This document shows positions 55,805-64,000 of a DNA stretch of 64,000 bases, in pieces. Position 1 is the first letter of the stretch. Each line of letters starts with the position of its first letter. The stretch covers positions 62,001-126,000 of the forward strand of contig JAQGMR010000053.1 of assembly GCA_028292265.1 (NCBI GenBank), in the 5' to 3' direction. Below the pieces are notes generated by a model, which searched no databases, was not told the origin of the DNA, and saw only the letters and a program-made list of their open reading frames with translations. The position numbers and the translations under genes are program-made. The stretch comes from Herminiimonas sp. (GTDB lineage Bacteria; Pseudomonadota; Gammaproteobacteria; Burkholderiales; Burkholderiaceae_D).

Positions 55805-56266
55805 CTACGCAAATGAGATTGCTGAACCAGGATCGAGTTGGAAGTCGGGCGGCGGATCGTTCCCGCCGATGTAGGCCCGCCAAATGGCCGCCAGGCCGGC
55901 GACATTAAGCACGACAGTCCTCAATGTGCTCGCCGAAGGCGAATCGGCAAAATAGTCGTAGGCCAATACCAATTCCCCTTGCGGTCCATCCATGCCGATA
56001 CGAACGCCACCGGTCTTCTGCCAGAGCGCGTTGTAGCAAAGGAGGAGTTCGTAGAGCGCGAACTGTTTTTCACCCGGCGCATGCCCCAACGACGAACTAA
56101 GCACCAGTCTCTCCGGCGTTTCCGTCGGCCGGATGAAGAGAGTCGAGCCATCCTCGAACCGGATCGTCCAAAGCGATTCTTCAACCTGTGAGAGCGCGTT
56201 GTTATCCGGAAGGACGCGACCGAGCTCGGTAATTAGCGTGCGTGCACGTTGCAGATCGTTCGACAC
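55805..56266 (-). CDS. CesT-family type III secretion chaperone
   Basis: A 153-residue acidic protein with the alpha/beta layout of CesT/class I chaperones: an N-terminal helix (LQRARTLITELGRVL), strands around LVLSSSLGHAP, the helix FALYELLLCYNALWQKTGG, strand RIGMDGPQGELVLAYDY and a long C-terminal helix (STLRTVVLNVAGLAAIWRAYI). Such chaperones bind the N-terminal region of one effector and guide it to the injectisome. Translation starts at GTG with AGGGGG upstream. It is directly upstream of the kinase-like gene, the classic chaperone-effector order. No secretion apparatus genes are in the window. Confidence 0.78.
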   Translation of the reverse strand: MSNDLQRARTLITELGRVLPDNNALSQVEESLWTIRFEDGSTLFIRPTETPERLVLSSSLGHAPGEKQFALYELLLCYNALWQKTGGVRIGMDGPQGELVLAYDYFADSPSASTLRTVVLNVAGLAAIWRAYIGGNDPPPDFQLDPGSAISFA

Positions 56267-56582
56267 AAGGCCCCCTATGACCGTATCCCACCAATAATTC
56301 CCGCCCCAACGGGCCTAATCGGTAATAGATGTAGTGTGCGTTTATCAAACCGTCAACACTTGTTTAGGTTTGAGATCGGGCCGGACGAAACAGCATTGGA
56401 GGGGCGAGCAAGGCGCTCCAGCGTGACCGGAATGCACCATTGAGAGGTCTACGCAGAATCGGACGTGCGCCCAGGTGTGGTGGTGGTAGCCGCGATAGCT
56501 GCGTCGGCGTGGTGCTGTGATGGCCGCGTTGAATCAGCCCTTCATCGGTCGGGGACTGCGGGCAGCGAAGCGACCTCGTTCC
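56267..56582. other. Intergenic region between chaperone and phhA
   Basis: 316 bases without a supportable gene. The 100 bases next to the chaperone gene are AT-rich and hold the possible promoter above. The part near phhA is GC-rich and ends with a CCTCG-TTCCTCAG-CGAGG hairpin that runs into the phhA stop, lacking a T tract. Confidence 0.4.
56328..56356 (-). promoter_or_regulatory. Possible sigma-70 promoter of the chaperone-effector operon
   Basis: On the minus strand TTGACG (complement of 56351-56356) and TACATC (complement of 56328-56333) are 17 bases apart. The -10 element is a weak match. It lies about 60 bases before the GTG start. No HrpB-type TTCG repeat or HrpL-type box was found in this interval. 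Confidence 0.3.
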
Positions 56583-57499
56583 TCAGCGAGGCAATACCGG
56601 AGGCTTCACCATTTCGCCTGGCAGTACGACATCAGCGGGGAACCCGGGCAACGCTTTCAACCGCGCGTATATCGGGGTGAAATCCGGTGCCGTCTCCTCG
56701 AACAACTGATTGAAGCTGCGAATGACGAAATAGCTTTCCTGGAACGAGTCTATCTTGTAGAGGGTGCGCATGACGCGCTCGACGTTGAAGGCAAGACGAT
56801 GCGGTTTCGGGCTGGTGAGGCAGTAATCAATTTCGCCGCCCGACGACAGAATGCCTGCGCCGAAAGCCCGCAGACCGGCAGGCCCTTCAATCAGCCCAAA
56901 CTCGATGGTGTACCAGTAAAGACGGGCAAGGAAAGGCAGTCCCCCGAGCGGCATTGCCTTGAGTCCGCCCTTTCCGTACTCCTGCAGATGGTCTGCGAAA
57001 ACCGGGTTGAACAGCAAGGGCACGTGGCCGAAGAAGTCGTGGAAGATGTCCGGCTCGACGATGTAGTCAAACTCCTCGGGTTCGCGCAGCCAGACCGTGA
57101 CGGGAAATCGCCGGCTCGCAAGATGCTGGAAGAAGGTCAGGTCCGGCACCAGGCCAGGAACCGCAACCAGTTCCCAACCGGTAGCGCGCATCAAGGACTG
57201 GCTCACCTTTTGAAGGTCCGGAATGCCTTCGCCCGCGTCAAGCGCGGCAAGACTGTTAATAAATTCATCGCAGGCTCGGCCAGGCAGCAGAGCCGACTGG
57301 CGCTGATACAAGCGGCGCCACAGCGCGTGCTGCTCGGCCGGGTAGGCCTGGCAATCCTGCTGGACCACATAATCAGCGTCCGCGCGGGCATAATCACCGC
57401 GCAGCGTGCCGTTCTCCGACTTGGCGGCGAGCGTCGCGAAAAATTCCGCGCGCTCCTTCTCCGATAGGCTGTTCGACATTGCCGTCGCTTCCCCGAGCT

Positions 57500-57503
<4 letters not shown>
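56583..57503 (-). CDS. phhA: Phenylalanine 4-monooxygenase
   Basis: A 306-residue non-haem iron, pterin-dependent enzyme turning phenylalanine into tyrosine. The iron-binding FHDFFGHVPLL (His, His) and the later glutamate in TIEFGLIE are present, as are YVVQQDCQAYPAEQHALW and VPDLTFFQHLASRRFPV. Start ATG at 57503 overlaps the hppD stop as ATGA; a second ATG at 57479 with GGGGAAG upstream may be the true start. Adjacent hppD carries the product on toward homogentisate. Confidence 0.95.
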
Positions 57504-58612
<1,109 letters not shown>

Positions 58613-58672
58613 GTCGGTCTCCACTGCGCGGATGATTGATCAGGAAGTATAGAGCGCGGCCCAACACATAAA

Positions 58673-58709
58673 ATTGCGATTTCTCGGGCGTTTGCAGCAG
58701 AGACGCAAT
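58673..58709. promoter_or_regulatory. Possible Lrp operator half-sites between hppD and regulator
   Basis: ATTGCG at 58673-58678 and its complement CGCAAT at 58704-58709 are about 31 bases apart, near three helical turns, inside the 130-base divergent promoter region. Lrp/AsnC proteins often bind such phased inverted sites. The match is short. Confidence 0.25.
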
Positions 58710-58742
58710 AATATGGCGCGATACTAATTTTTCTGGGCAGAT

Positions 58743-59246
58743 ATGACCCGCATTCCACTCGACAAGACAGACCGCAAAATCCTGGCCGTCCTGCAGTCAG
58801 ATGGTCGCCTGACGAACCAGGAAGTGGCTGAACGGGTCAGCCTTTCGCCCTCGCCCTGTTTGCGACGCATTCGTCGCCTGGAAGAAGCCGGAGTGATTCG
58901 CCAGTATGTCGCCTTGCTCGACCCCCGAAGCATCGGCCTTGGACTTTTAGCCTATGTCAATGTGCGGCTAGAGAAGCACGGCGATGCCGGGCCTTCTTCA
59001 CGCGCGCCGGCTTCGCCCCGCAGTAATTTTGCAGCGTCGGTCGAGCACTGGCCGGAAGTTGTGGCGTGCTATGCGATGACAGGCGAAATGGACTACCTGC
59101 TGCGGGTTCATGTCGAAGACATGGAACATTTTTCGCGGTTCATGATGGAGACGCTGCTGCGCCATCCGGCGGTGCTCGACGTGAAGTCGAGCTTCGCATT
59201 GCAACGCATCAAGGACACGACCGCGTTGCCGCTGGCGCAGGCCTAA
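58743..59246 (+). CDS. Lrp/AsnC family transcriptional regulator
   Basis: A 167-residue regulator. N-terminal helix-turn-helix: LDKTDRKILAVLQSDGRLTNQEVAERVSLS, then PCLRRIRRLEEAGVI. The C-terminal RAM domain is present (ACYAMTGEMDYLLRVHVEDMEHFSRFM) and binds small molecules, usually an amino acid. It is divergent from hppD-phhA, so control by phenylalanine or tyrosine is likely. A slightly longer linker (HGDAGPSSRAPASP) precedes the RAM domain. Confidence 0.93.
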   Translation: MTRIPLDKTDRKILAVLQSDGRLTNQEVAERVSLSPSPCLRRIRRLEEAGVIRQYVALLDPRSIGLGLLAYVNVRLEKHGDAGPSSRAPASPRSNFAASVEHWPEVVACYAMTGEMDYLLRVHVEDMEHFSRFMMETLLRHPAVLDVKSSFALQRIKDTTALPLAQA

Positions 59247-59262
59247 TTATGAGTATGACCAC

Positions 59263-59973
59263 TTACTTTTTGCTGGAATCGCTCTTGTTCACCCCGATCC
59301 GGCGCAACAACTTGACCGCAGCCCGGTTGTTCGCCTTGTAGGCGTAATCCAGCGTCGCGACTTGTTCCTGAACCGCTTCGCGCAGCATGCTGCCCGGGCT
59401 AGCGGGAGAAAGGCTGAGATAGGCGTCGGCCTCGCCATAAGCGCGCTGTATCTGCATGCCGGCTTTCCTGGCGATGTGAATCATGGCCTGATTTGATGCA
59501 AGGCAATGCATCATCAGTGTGTCAACATCGGCATTACGGCAATGAATCGCCGCGCGTTCAAACAGGCGGGTGCCCACGCCCAAGCCACGAGCGGCCGGCA
59601 AGACCGACACGCCCAGTTCCGCGATCTTTTCCTTGGTAGTGACGTCCGCCAGCGCCGGCACTTCTGTTCGTGGTGCAAAACCAAGATGGCCCACCCCGAT
59701 CAGGCGGAAACTATCGTCGTGGACGCCAAACACCGCATCCCGCCCGAAATCCAGTCTTTGCACGTAGCGCGTGACCAATTCGTCCGGCAATTGCGAACCG
59801 AAACGCAGCAGGCGATCTTCATTATCGAGAGAAAGAAAATGCATCAATATTCGGCGCCGGTCCCGTTCCGACAACTCCTTGATGCGTATAGCCGTGCCGT
59901 GTACCGGTTCGGCATCAGTGCCATGTGGCGTACTAACGTTGAACATGTTGTCAAAAACTTTGTTGGACTTCAT
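59263..59973 (-). CDS. GNAT family N-acetyltransferase
   Basis: A 236-residue acetyltransferase. The acetyl-CoA loop is VLPAARGLGVGTRLFERAA (RGLGVG) and the second conserved block IHIARKAGMQIQRAYGE follows. The N-terminal MHFLSLDNEDRLLRFG is shared by stress-related GNATs of proteobacteria. The start at 59973 has GAGG upstream; the frame extends further but without conserved sequence. Convergent with the Lrp gene. Acceptor unknown. Confidence 0.88.
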   Translation of the reverse strand: MKSNKVFDNMFNVSTPHGTDAEPVHGTAIRIKELSERDRRRILMHFLSLDNEDRLLRFGSQLPDELVTRYVQRLDFGRDAVFGVHDDSFRLIGVGHLGFAPRTEVPALADVTTKEKIAELGVSVLPAARGLGVGTRLFERAAIHCRNADVDTLMMHCLASNQAMIHIARKAGMQIQRAYGEADAYLSLSPASPGSMLREAVQEQVATLDYAYKANNRAAVKLLRRIGVNKSDSSKK

Positions 59974-60172
59974 TACCGCCTCTCGCAACGCGCCCAGATG
60001 GTGCAGCGCACAAAGCCATTCTAGGCTATGCGACCGGACTATGCCAGCGCCTATGTGACGACCGACGGTCAAGCTCGATTCATGCCAGCGATTTTGCGAG
60101 AAGTGGTGTGGAGAAAGGCATGGTCGGCAACGCTAAGAACTGCTACGCGCCACTGTGATCAGGGGGCCGTTG

Positions 60173-61402
60173 TCAGCGCCCCGTTGTGTCAGCCACACGC
60201 TTCACGCGGGCGGCCCGGATCGCCTCGGGAATGCGTGATGGCTGATCGGGATAGTGCGCCGCAATCTCCATGGCGATTTTGCCCGCATCGACCGCCCTGG
60301 CAGCGGCGAGCGCTTGTTCCAGATAGGCGCCTTGGGGCACTTCACGGTCCTCGAAGCCGGTTCGGCCGCGAGAGTCGAAACTGCAGGCCAGAAGCATGTC
60401 GACAAACCGTTGTGGCTTGCGGAATGCGTCACACCGTTCAAACAGATTAATGATCGTAGCCGCGCGCAGCTCGAACGCGCGCGCGACATTGCCGTGTTCG
60501 CGCGCCGTTATTACGGCGAGTTCACGGCAATCGTTTGGCACCTTCAGCCGACGGCACACCTGCTCCACCAGCTTGACGCTCAAGCCTTCATGGCCGTGAT
60601 GGCGTGGCCACATGGATGAAGGCGTTGCCGCCTTGCCGAGATCGTGCGTTAGCGCTGCGAAGCGGACCGGCAAACTGGCACCGTCTTTCGCTGCGATGTC
60701 GATCACCATCATGACGTGCACGCCAGTGTCAATTTCAGGATGATGCAAAGCCGGTTGCGGCACGCCCCAAAGCGCATCGAGTTCCGGGAGGATGCGCGCA
60801 AGGGCGCCACACTCCCGCAACACGCTGAACATGCGCGACGGCGTAGCCTCCATCAGCCCACGCGCAAGCTCTTGCCAAACCCGTTCCGGAACCAGCGCGT
60901 CGACTTCGCCCGCCTCTACCATGGACCGCATCAGGGCATTCGTTTCCGGCGCCACCGCAAAGCCCGCAAAGCGCGCGGCAAAGCGTGCCACGCGCAGTAT
61001 TCGAACCGGGTCTTCGCTAAATGCTTCGGATACATGACGAAAGATTTTGGCGCTGAGGTCGGCACGGCCATTGAACGGATCGACGATGTCGCCGCCATCC
61101 GTCATTGCCATCGCATTGATGGTCACGTCACGCCGCCCGAGGTCCTGCTCAAGCGTGACGTCTGGCGCAGCGTGGACCTCAAAGCCGGTATACCCTGGCC
61201 CGGTCTTCCGCTCGGTGCGGGCCAACGCGTATTCTTCGTGGGTTTGCGGATGGAGGAATACTGGGAAATCCTTGCCGACTGGCCGGAACCCCATGGCGAG
61301 CATCTCATCGGGTGTGGCACCGACCACCACATGGTCGCGATCCTGTACCGGCAAGCCGAGCAGGCCGTCACGTACAGCACCTCCCACCACATAAGTCTTC
61401 AT
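60173..61402 (-). CDS. cca: Multifunctional CCA tRNA nucleotidyltransferase
   Basis: A 409-residue enzyme that adds or repairs the 3' CCA end of tRNA. The class II motif [20 protein letters not shown] holds the catalytic aspartates, [11 protein letters not shown] and [12 protein letters not shown] follow, and an HD phosphohydrolase domain ([22 protein letters not shown]) gives the multifunctional form. Its start overlaps the GST stop as ATGA. Confidence 0.96.
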   Translation of the reverse strand: MKTYVVGGAVRDGLLGLPVQDRDHVVVGATPDEMLAMGFRPVGKDFPVFLHPQTHEEYALARTERKTGPGYTGFEVHAAPDVTLEQDLGRRDVTINAMAMTDGGDIVDPFNGRADLSAKIFRHVSEAFSEDPVRILRVARFAARFAGFAVAPETNALMRSMVEAGEVDALVPERVWQELARGLMEATPSRMFSVLRECGALARILPELDALWGVPQPALHHPEIDTGVHVMMVIDIAAKDGASLPVRFAALTHDLGKAATPSSMWPRHHGHEGLSVKLVEQVCRRLKVPNDCRELAVITAREHGNVARAFELRAATIINLFERCDAFRKPQRFVDMLLACSFDSRGRTGFEDREVPQGAYLEQALAAARAVDAGKIAMEIAAHYPDQPSRIPEAIRAARVKRVADTTGR

Positions 61403-62178
61403 CGGCGCTTTGACTTGCCGTTGGTCTCGATCGGGGCTTCATATTTGCTGATCACTTCAGTTTCCGCCAGGGCCTGACTGGTCCATTTGAGCACGGCAGG
61501 ATGGGCGAGCACGCGCTCCATGTACCCCTGTAACGCAGCGCCGAGAAAAACATCGTAGGTTTGAAAGCGGGTAACGACTGGCGCGAAATAGGCGTCGGCG
61601 ATGGAAAAGTCGCCAAACAGGAAATCATGGTGCCCGAAATGCGACAGGCATTCTTCCCAAATTTCGCAGATGCGTCCTATATCGCCTTGCGCTTCCGGGG
61701 TGCGTCCCTCGCCTGGAAAACGCGCGCGTATGTTCATCGGCATCGCGGTGCGCAAGCCACCGAATCCGGAATGCATTTCGGCGCACATGCAACGGGCCAG
61801 GGCGCGCGCCGTTGTGTCGGTCGGCCACATGGCTTTCTCAGGAAATCGCTCGGCGAGGTATTCGCAGATGGCGAGCGAATCCCAAATTGTTATCTGGTCA
61901 GCCAGCAGCACAGGCAGCCGCCCTGACTTGGCATATTGCGCGATCTTCGCCGAGGTGTCGGCCTTGTCGAGTGCGATGCGGACCTCTTCGAACGGAATCC
62001 CGAATGCGGTCATCGCGACCCACGCGCGCATCGACCAGGACGAGTAATTCTTGTTGGCGATGACCAGCTTGAAGCCGCTCGGCCCCGTGCTTTTGTCAGA
62101 GCGCAAAGGCGCGGTCTCGGCGTCGAGTTGCTCTACCTGCTCGCGGTCAAGTGTCTCGATCGCTTGATGGGATTCCAT
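61399..62178 (-). CDS. Glutathione S-transferase family protein
   Basis: A 259-residue protein. After a charged N-terminus of about 35 residues comes a thioredoxin-like domain ([43 protein letters not shown]) with the GSH-binding Ser/Pro/Asp-Ser residues, then a helical C-terminal domain. The SSWSMR motif suggests a serine-type member. The ATG at 62178 is preferred; earlier in-frame codons lack conserved sequence. Confidence 0.9.
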   Translation of the reverse strand: MESHQAIETLDREQVEQLDAETAPLRSDKSTGPSGFKLVIANKNYSSWSMRAWVAMTAFGIPFEEVRIALDKADTSAKIAQYAKSGRLPVLLADQITIWDSLAICEYLAERFPEKAMWPTDTTARALARCMCAEMHSGFGGLRTAMPMNIRARFPGEGRTPEAQGDIGRICEIWEECLSHFGHHDFLFGDFSIADAYFAPVVTRFQTYDVFLGAALQGYMERVLAHPAVLKWTSQALAETEVISKYEAPIETNGKSKRR

Positions 62179-62371
62179 TCTGTAGCACCTTGAGAAAGAG
62201 CCGCTCGCCACAGCATGGGAGCTTGTGAGTTGGTTGTCTATGCGCTGTCTTGCTGCAAAACCGCCAGCGACGCGAGCCAGATTTGCAAGAATAATTCCCG
62301 GCTGAAGTATTTGCAACGCACCCGACCGCGGTGCGCAGGAGAGGCATCAGACCGATCGACTCAATGTCACT

Positions 62372-63340
62372 TCATGAGCGGGACGATGCACGGTAGCGCT
62401 CGTAGCTTGCGGCTCTTCCCGCACCCGACAGGTAGTACGGTGCAATGCCATCCATCGCAGTCGGAGCGGGCAACCAAGCGGGCCGCTGCCCGCTGCTTCC
62501 CACGTTGTCGACTTTCATTGAATCGAGGTTGTCTCGACTCATGAGTGGCTCGCCGGGCAGGAACTCAAGCATCAGCGCCTGGAGCCGCGCCAACCAGTTC
62601 GGCAAACCGATAATTGGGCGGGGATGTCCACTCCAGATTCCCGCGAGCCGCACCAACTCGCGCAAGCTGAATACCTCCGGCCCGACCAGCTCCACAACCT
62701 GAGCCATCGTTTGCGGCAACCCCAAGGCGAGCGCAAACGCGTTGACTACATCACCTACATAAACCGGCTGGAAACGCGCTTCGGCACAGCCGAGCGGCAT
62801 GACGGGAAAGTGCTTTTGCAGGCGAGCGAACTGGTTGAGGAAATTGTCGTCGGGTCCGAAAATGACCGACGGCCTGAAGACGGTCCAGGAAAGTCCCGCC
62901 TGCTGACGAATGGCCGCTTCCCCGGCCGCCTTCGAGCGCGAATACATCGATGGACCCTTGGCGTCGGCGCCCAGCGCACTCATGTGAAGCAGGCGCGACA
63001 CGCCGTGCTCAACACAGGCAGCGGCCAGCAAGGCAGGCAAGGCATGGTGGGCGCGTTCGAATTGTGGTCCCCAGGGGCTTCCACGCTTGCCTGCCGAGGA
63101 ATGAAGGACACCTGTCAGGTTGATCAAAACATGCGCGTCGCCCAGGATCGACGCAAGCGCGGCGCGGTCGAATATGTCGGCTTCAATAACAGTCACACCA
63201 GGCAACAAAAGCAGGTGTCGGGCGCGTGGCAGGCGGCGCGTCGGCACCAGCAGCTCAAAGCCCTGGGAGGCCAGCAGCGCGATCAGGTGGCTTCCGACAA
63301 ATCCGCTGCCACCTGTCACTACGATTCGAGTGCGAGTCAC
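62372..63340 (-). CDS. NDUFA9-like NAD(P)-binding SDR
   Basis: A 322-residue atypical short-chain dehydrogenase. The Rossmann motif VTGGSGFVGSHLIALLASQG is at the N-terminus and LINLTGVLHSSAGKRGSP, LLHMSALGADAKGPSMYSRSKAAGE (Tyr-x3-Lys) follow, then VFRPSVIFGPDDNFLNQFA. This set is the complex I NDUFA9 family; bacterial members work on quinone or envelope substrates of unknown identity. It stands alone on the minus strand. Confidence 0.9.
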   Translation of the reverse strand: MTRTRIVVTGGSGFVGSHLIALLASQGFELLVPTRRLPRARHLLLLPGVTVIEADIFDRAALASILGDAHVLINLTGVLHSSAGKRGSPWGPQFERAHHALPALLAAACVEHGVSRLLHMSALGADAKGPSMYSRSKAAGEAAIRQQAGLSWTVFRPSVIFGPDDNFLNQFARLQKHFPVMPLGCAEARFQPVYVGDVVNAFALALGLPQTMAQVVELVGPEVFSLRELVRLAGIWSGHPRPIIGLPNWLARLQALMLEFLPGEPLMSRDNLDSMKVDNVGSSGQRPAWLPAPTAMDGIAPYYLSGAGRAASYERYRASSRS

Positions 63341-63483
63341 GAACTTATCCTCCAGGATGCCGGGAATGGCAATCAGCGCCTGCCGTAGCAGAGTAAGCGG
63401 GGAGCGGCGCGGCCGCTACCTTGCGAGGACGCGACCAACCGCTGGCCGTGCCATCTGTTTCCGACCGCCCGTGCTGCACAAGT

Positions 63484-64000
63484 TCACTGGAACGGCTCGG
63501 CCGAATCGCCTGCCGGCGCGCTGGCCGGCGACACCATGCCCAAGCGCCTCTTCAGCGACTGTGGGCTGTTCTCGAACATTGCAGCGTAGTAGGTCGCGTT
63601 GGACAATACGTTCTTTACATACCCGCGCGTCTCATTAAACGGAATAGTCTCCGCAAAAATGGCACCCTCGACTGGCCGGATAAGGGTTGAACGCCATGTG
63701 CGCGGCCGGCCCGGACCGGCATTGTAGGCAGCAGTCGCCAGCGCCTGCGATCCATCAAGCGCATTGAGAACCATGCTGAGGTAGTTGGTGCCGAGCAGGA
63801 TGTTGGTCTGGATATCATTGACCATGCCAGCATGGAAGCCAGTCAGACCGATTCGGCGCGCCACTTCACGCGCCGTGCCAGGCATTATTTGCATCAGGCC
63901 AGAAGCGCCGACGTTAGAGCGCGCCGCCATGATAAATCGCGACTCCTGCCGGATCAATCCGTAGGCCCAGGCCTTGTCCAGTCCGACCGCGCGCGTCGCC
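63484..64000 (-). CDS. Soluble lytic transglycosylase (truncated by window edge)
   Basis: The C-terminal part of a peptidoglycan lytic transglycosylase of the Slt70 type. The SLT domain contains LIRQESRFI with the catalytic Glu, SNVGASGLMQIMPGTARE, YNAGPGRPRTWR and FAETIPFNETRGYVKNV. The reading frame remains open to base 64000, so the start lies outside the window. It cleaves glycan strands to 1,6-anhydro-muropeptides in the periplasm. Confidence 0.93.
   Translation of the reverse strand, partial: ATRAVGLDKAWAYGLIRQESRFIMAARSNVGASGLMQIMPGTAREVARRIGLTGFHAGMVNDIQTNILLGTNYLSMVLNALDGSQALATAAYNAGPGRPRTWRSTLIRPVEGAIFAETIPFNETRGYVKNVLSNATYYAAMFENSPQSLKRRLGMVSPASAPAGDSAEPFQ

Overview
The window is a GC-rich chromosomal segment of a betaproteobacterium, most likely Burkholderiales and probably Oxalobacteraceae (Herbaspirillum/Noviherbaspirillum/Herminiimonas-like). 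The evidence is gene content and order: coaD-rsmD-M16 peptidase pair-ftsY-rpoH, a caa3-type cytochrome oxidase cluster with its DUF2909/DUF2970/DUF2244 companions, a separate hldE-type adenylyltransferase gene, a PhaM-like PHB granule protein and a YjjJ-type HipA. I saw no rRNA, tRNA, IS element, prophage or CRISPR array. Coding is dense, with many ATGA/TGATG overlaps.

Layout. 1-8.7 kb holds housekeeping genes: a diguanylate cyclase, a YfhL-type ferredoxin, coaD, rsmD, two M16 peptidases (one catalytic, one without the zinc motif), ftsY, and rpoH preceded by a perfect CIRCE operator and followed by a strong terminator. 8.9-18.9 kb is a complete aa3/caa3 oxidase biogenesis locus on the minus strand: DUF2244, ctaC with a fused cytochrome c domain, ctaD, a 35-residue assembly peptide, ctaG, DUF2970, ctaE, then SURF1, a SCO-like protein, ctaA, ctaB and SCO1. 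A plus-strand DUF2909 gene and a bidirectional terminator sit in the middle. 19-24.8 kb has a BioC-like methyltransferase, comF, trmL, a PCu(A)C copper chaperone, an asparaginase, hldE-C and a diiron ferritin-like protein.

25.2-32.3 kb is one tightly packed eight-gene plus-strand operon: FAD oxidoreductase, DUF1365, cyclopropane-fatty-acid synthase, chalcone-isomerase-like, MFS, DUF3833 lipoprotein, SDR and an NTF2-like protein. It is the conserved membrane-lipid/stress cluster that many proteobacteria place under ECF-sigma or light control. 32.4-38.4 kb has a PhaM-like protein, an orphan ABC solute-binding protein, two tandem DUF3108 paralogues, queC and a DUF4198 protein.

38.7-49.1 kb is the more accessory part: a two-gene operon of a haem-oxygenase-like diiron enzyme and an NPPY methyltransferase, an unrecognised 432-residue protein with a disordered N-terminus, PBP1A, a NERD-nuclease/helicase fusion and a stand-alone HipA-family kinase with tandem repeats at its start codon. 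49.4-59.2 kb is an aromatic amino-acid catabolism region (fused indolepyruvate oxidoreductase, phhA, hppD, Lrp regulator). It is split by a predicted type III secretion cassette: a CesT-family chaperone followed 33 bp later by a 711-residue kinase-like effector. The right end has a GNAT, cca, a GST, an NDUFA9-like SDR and a truncated lytic transglycosylase.

The most interesting item is the chaperone/kinase-like effector pair at 53636-56266. Next come the diiron-oxidase/methyltransferase pair at 38708-41288 and the HipA operator-like repeats at 49095-49118. All functional calls come from reading the sequence; no database search was run.
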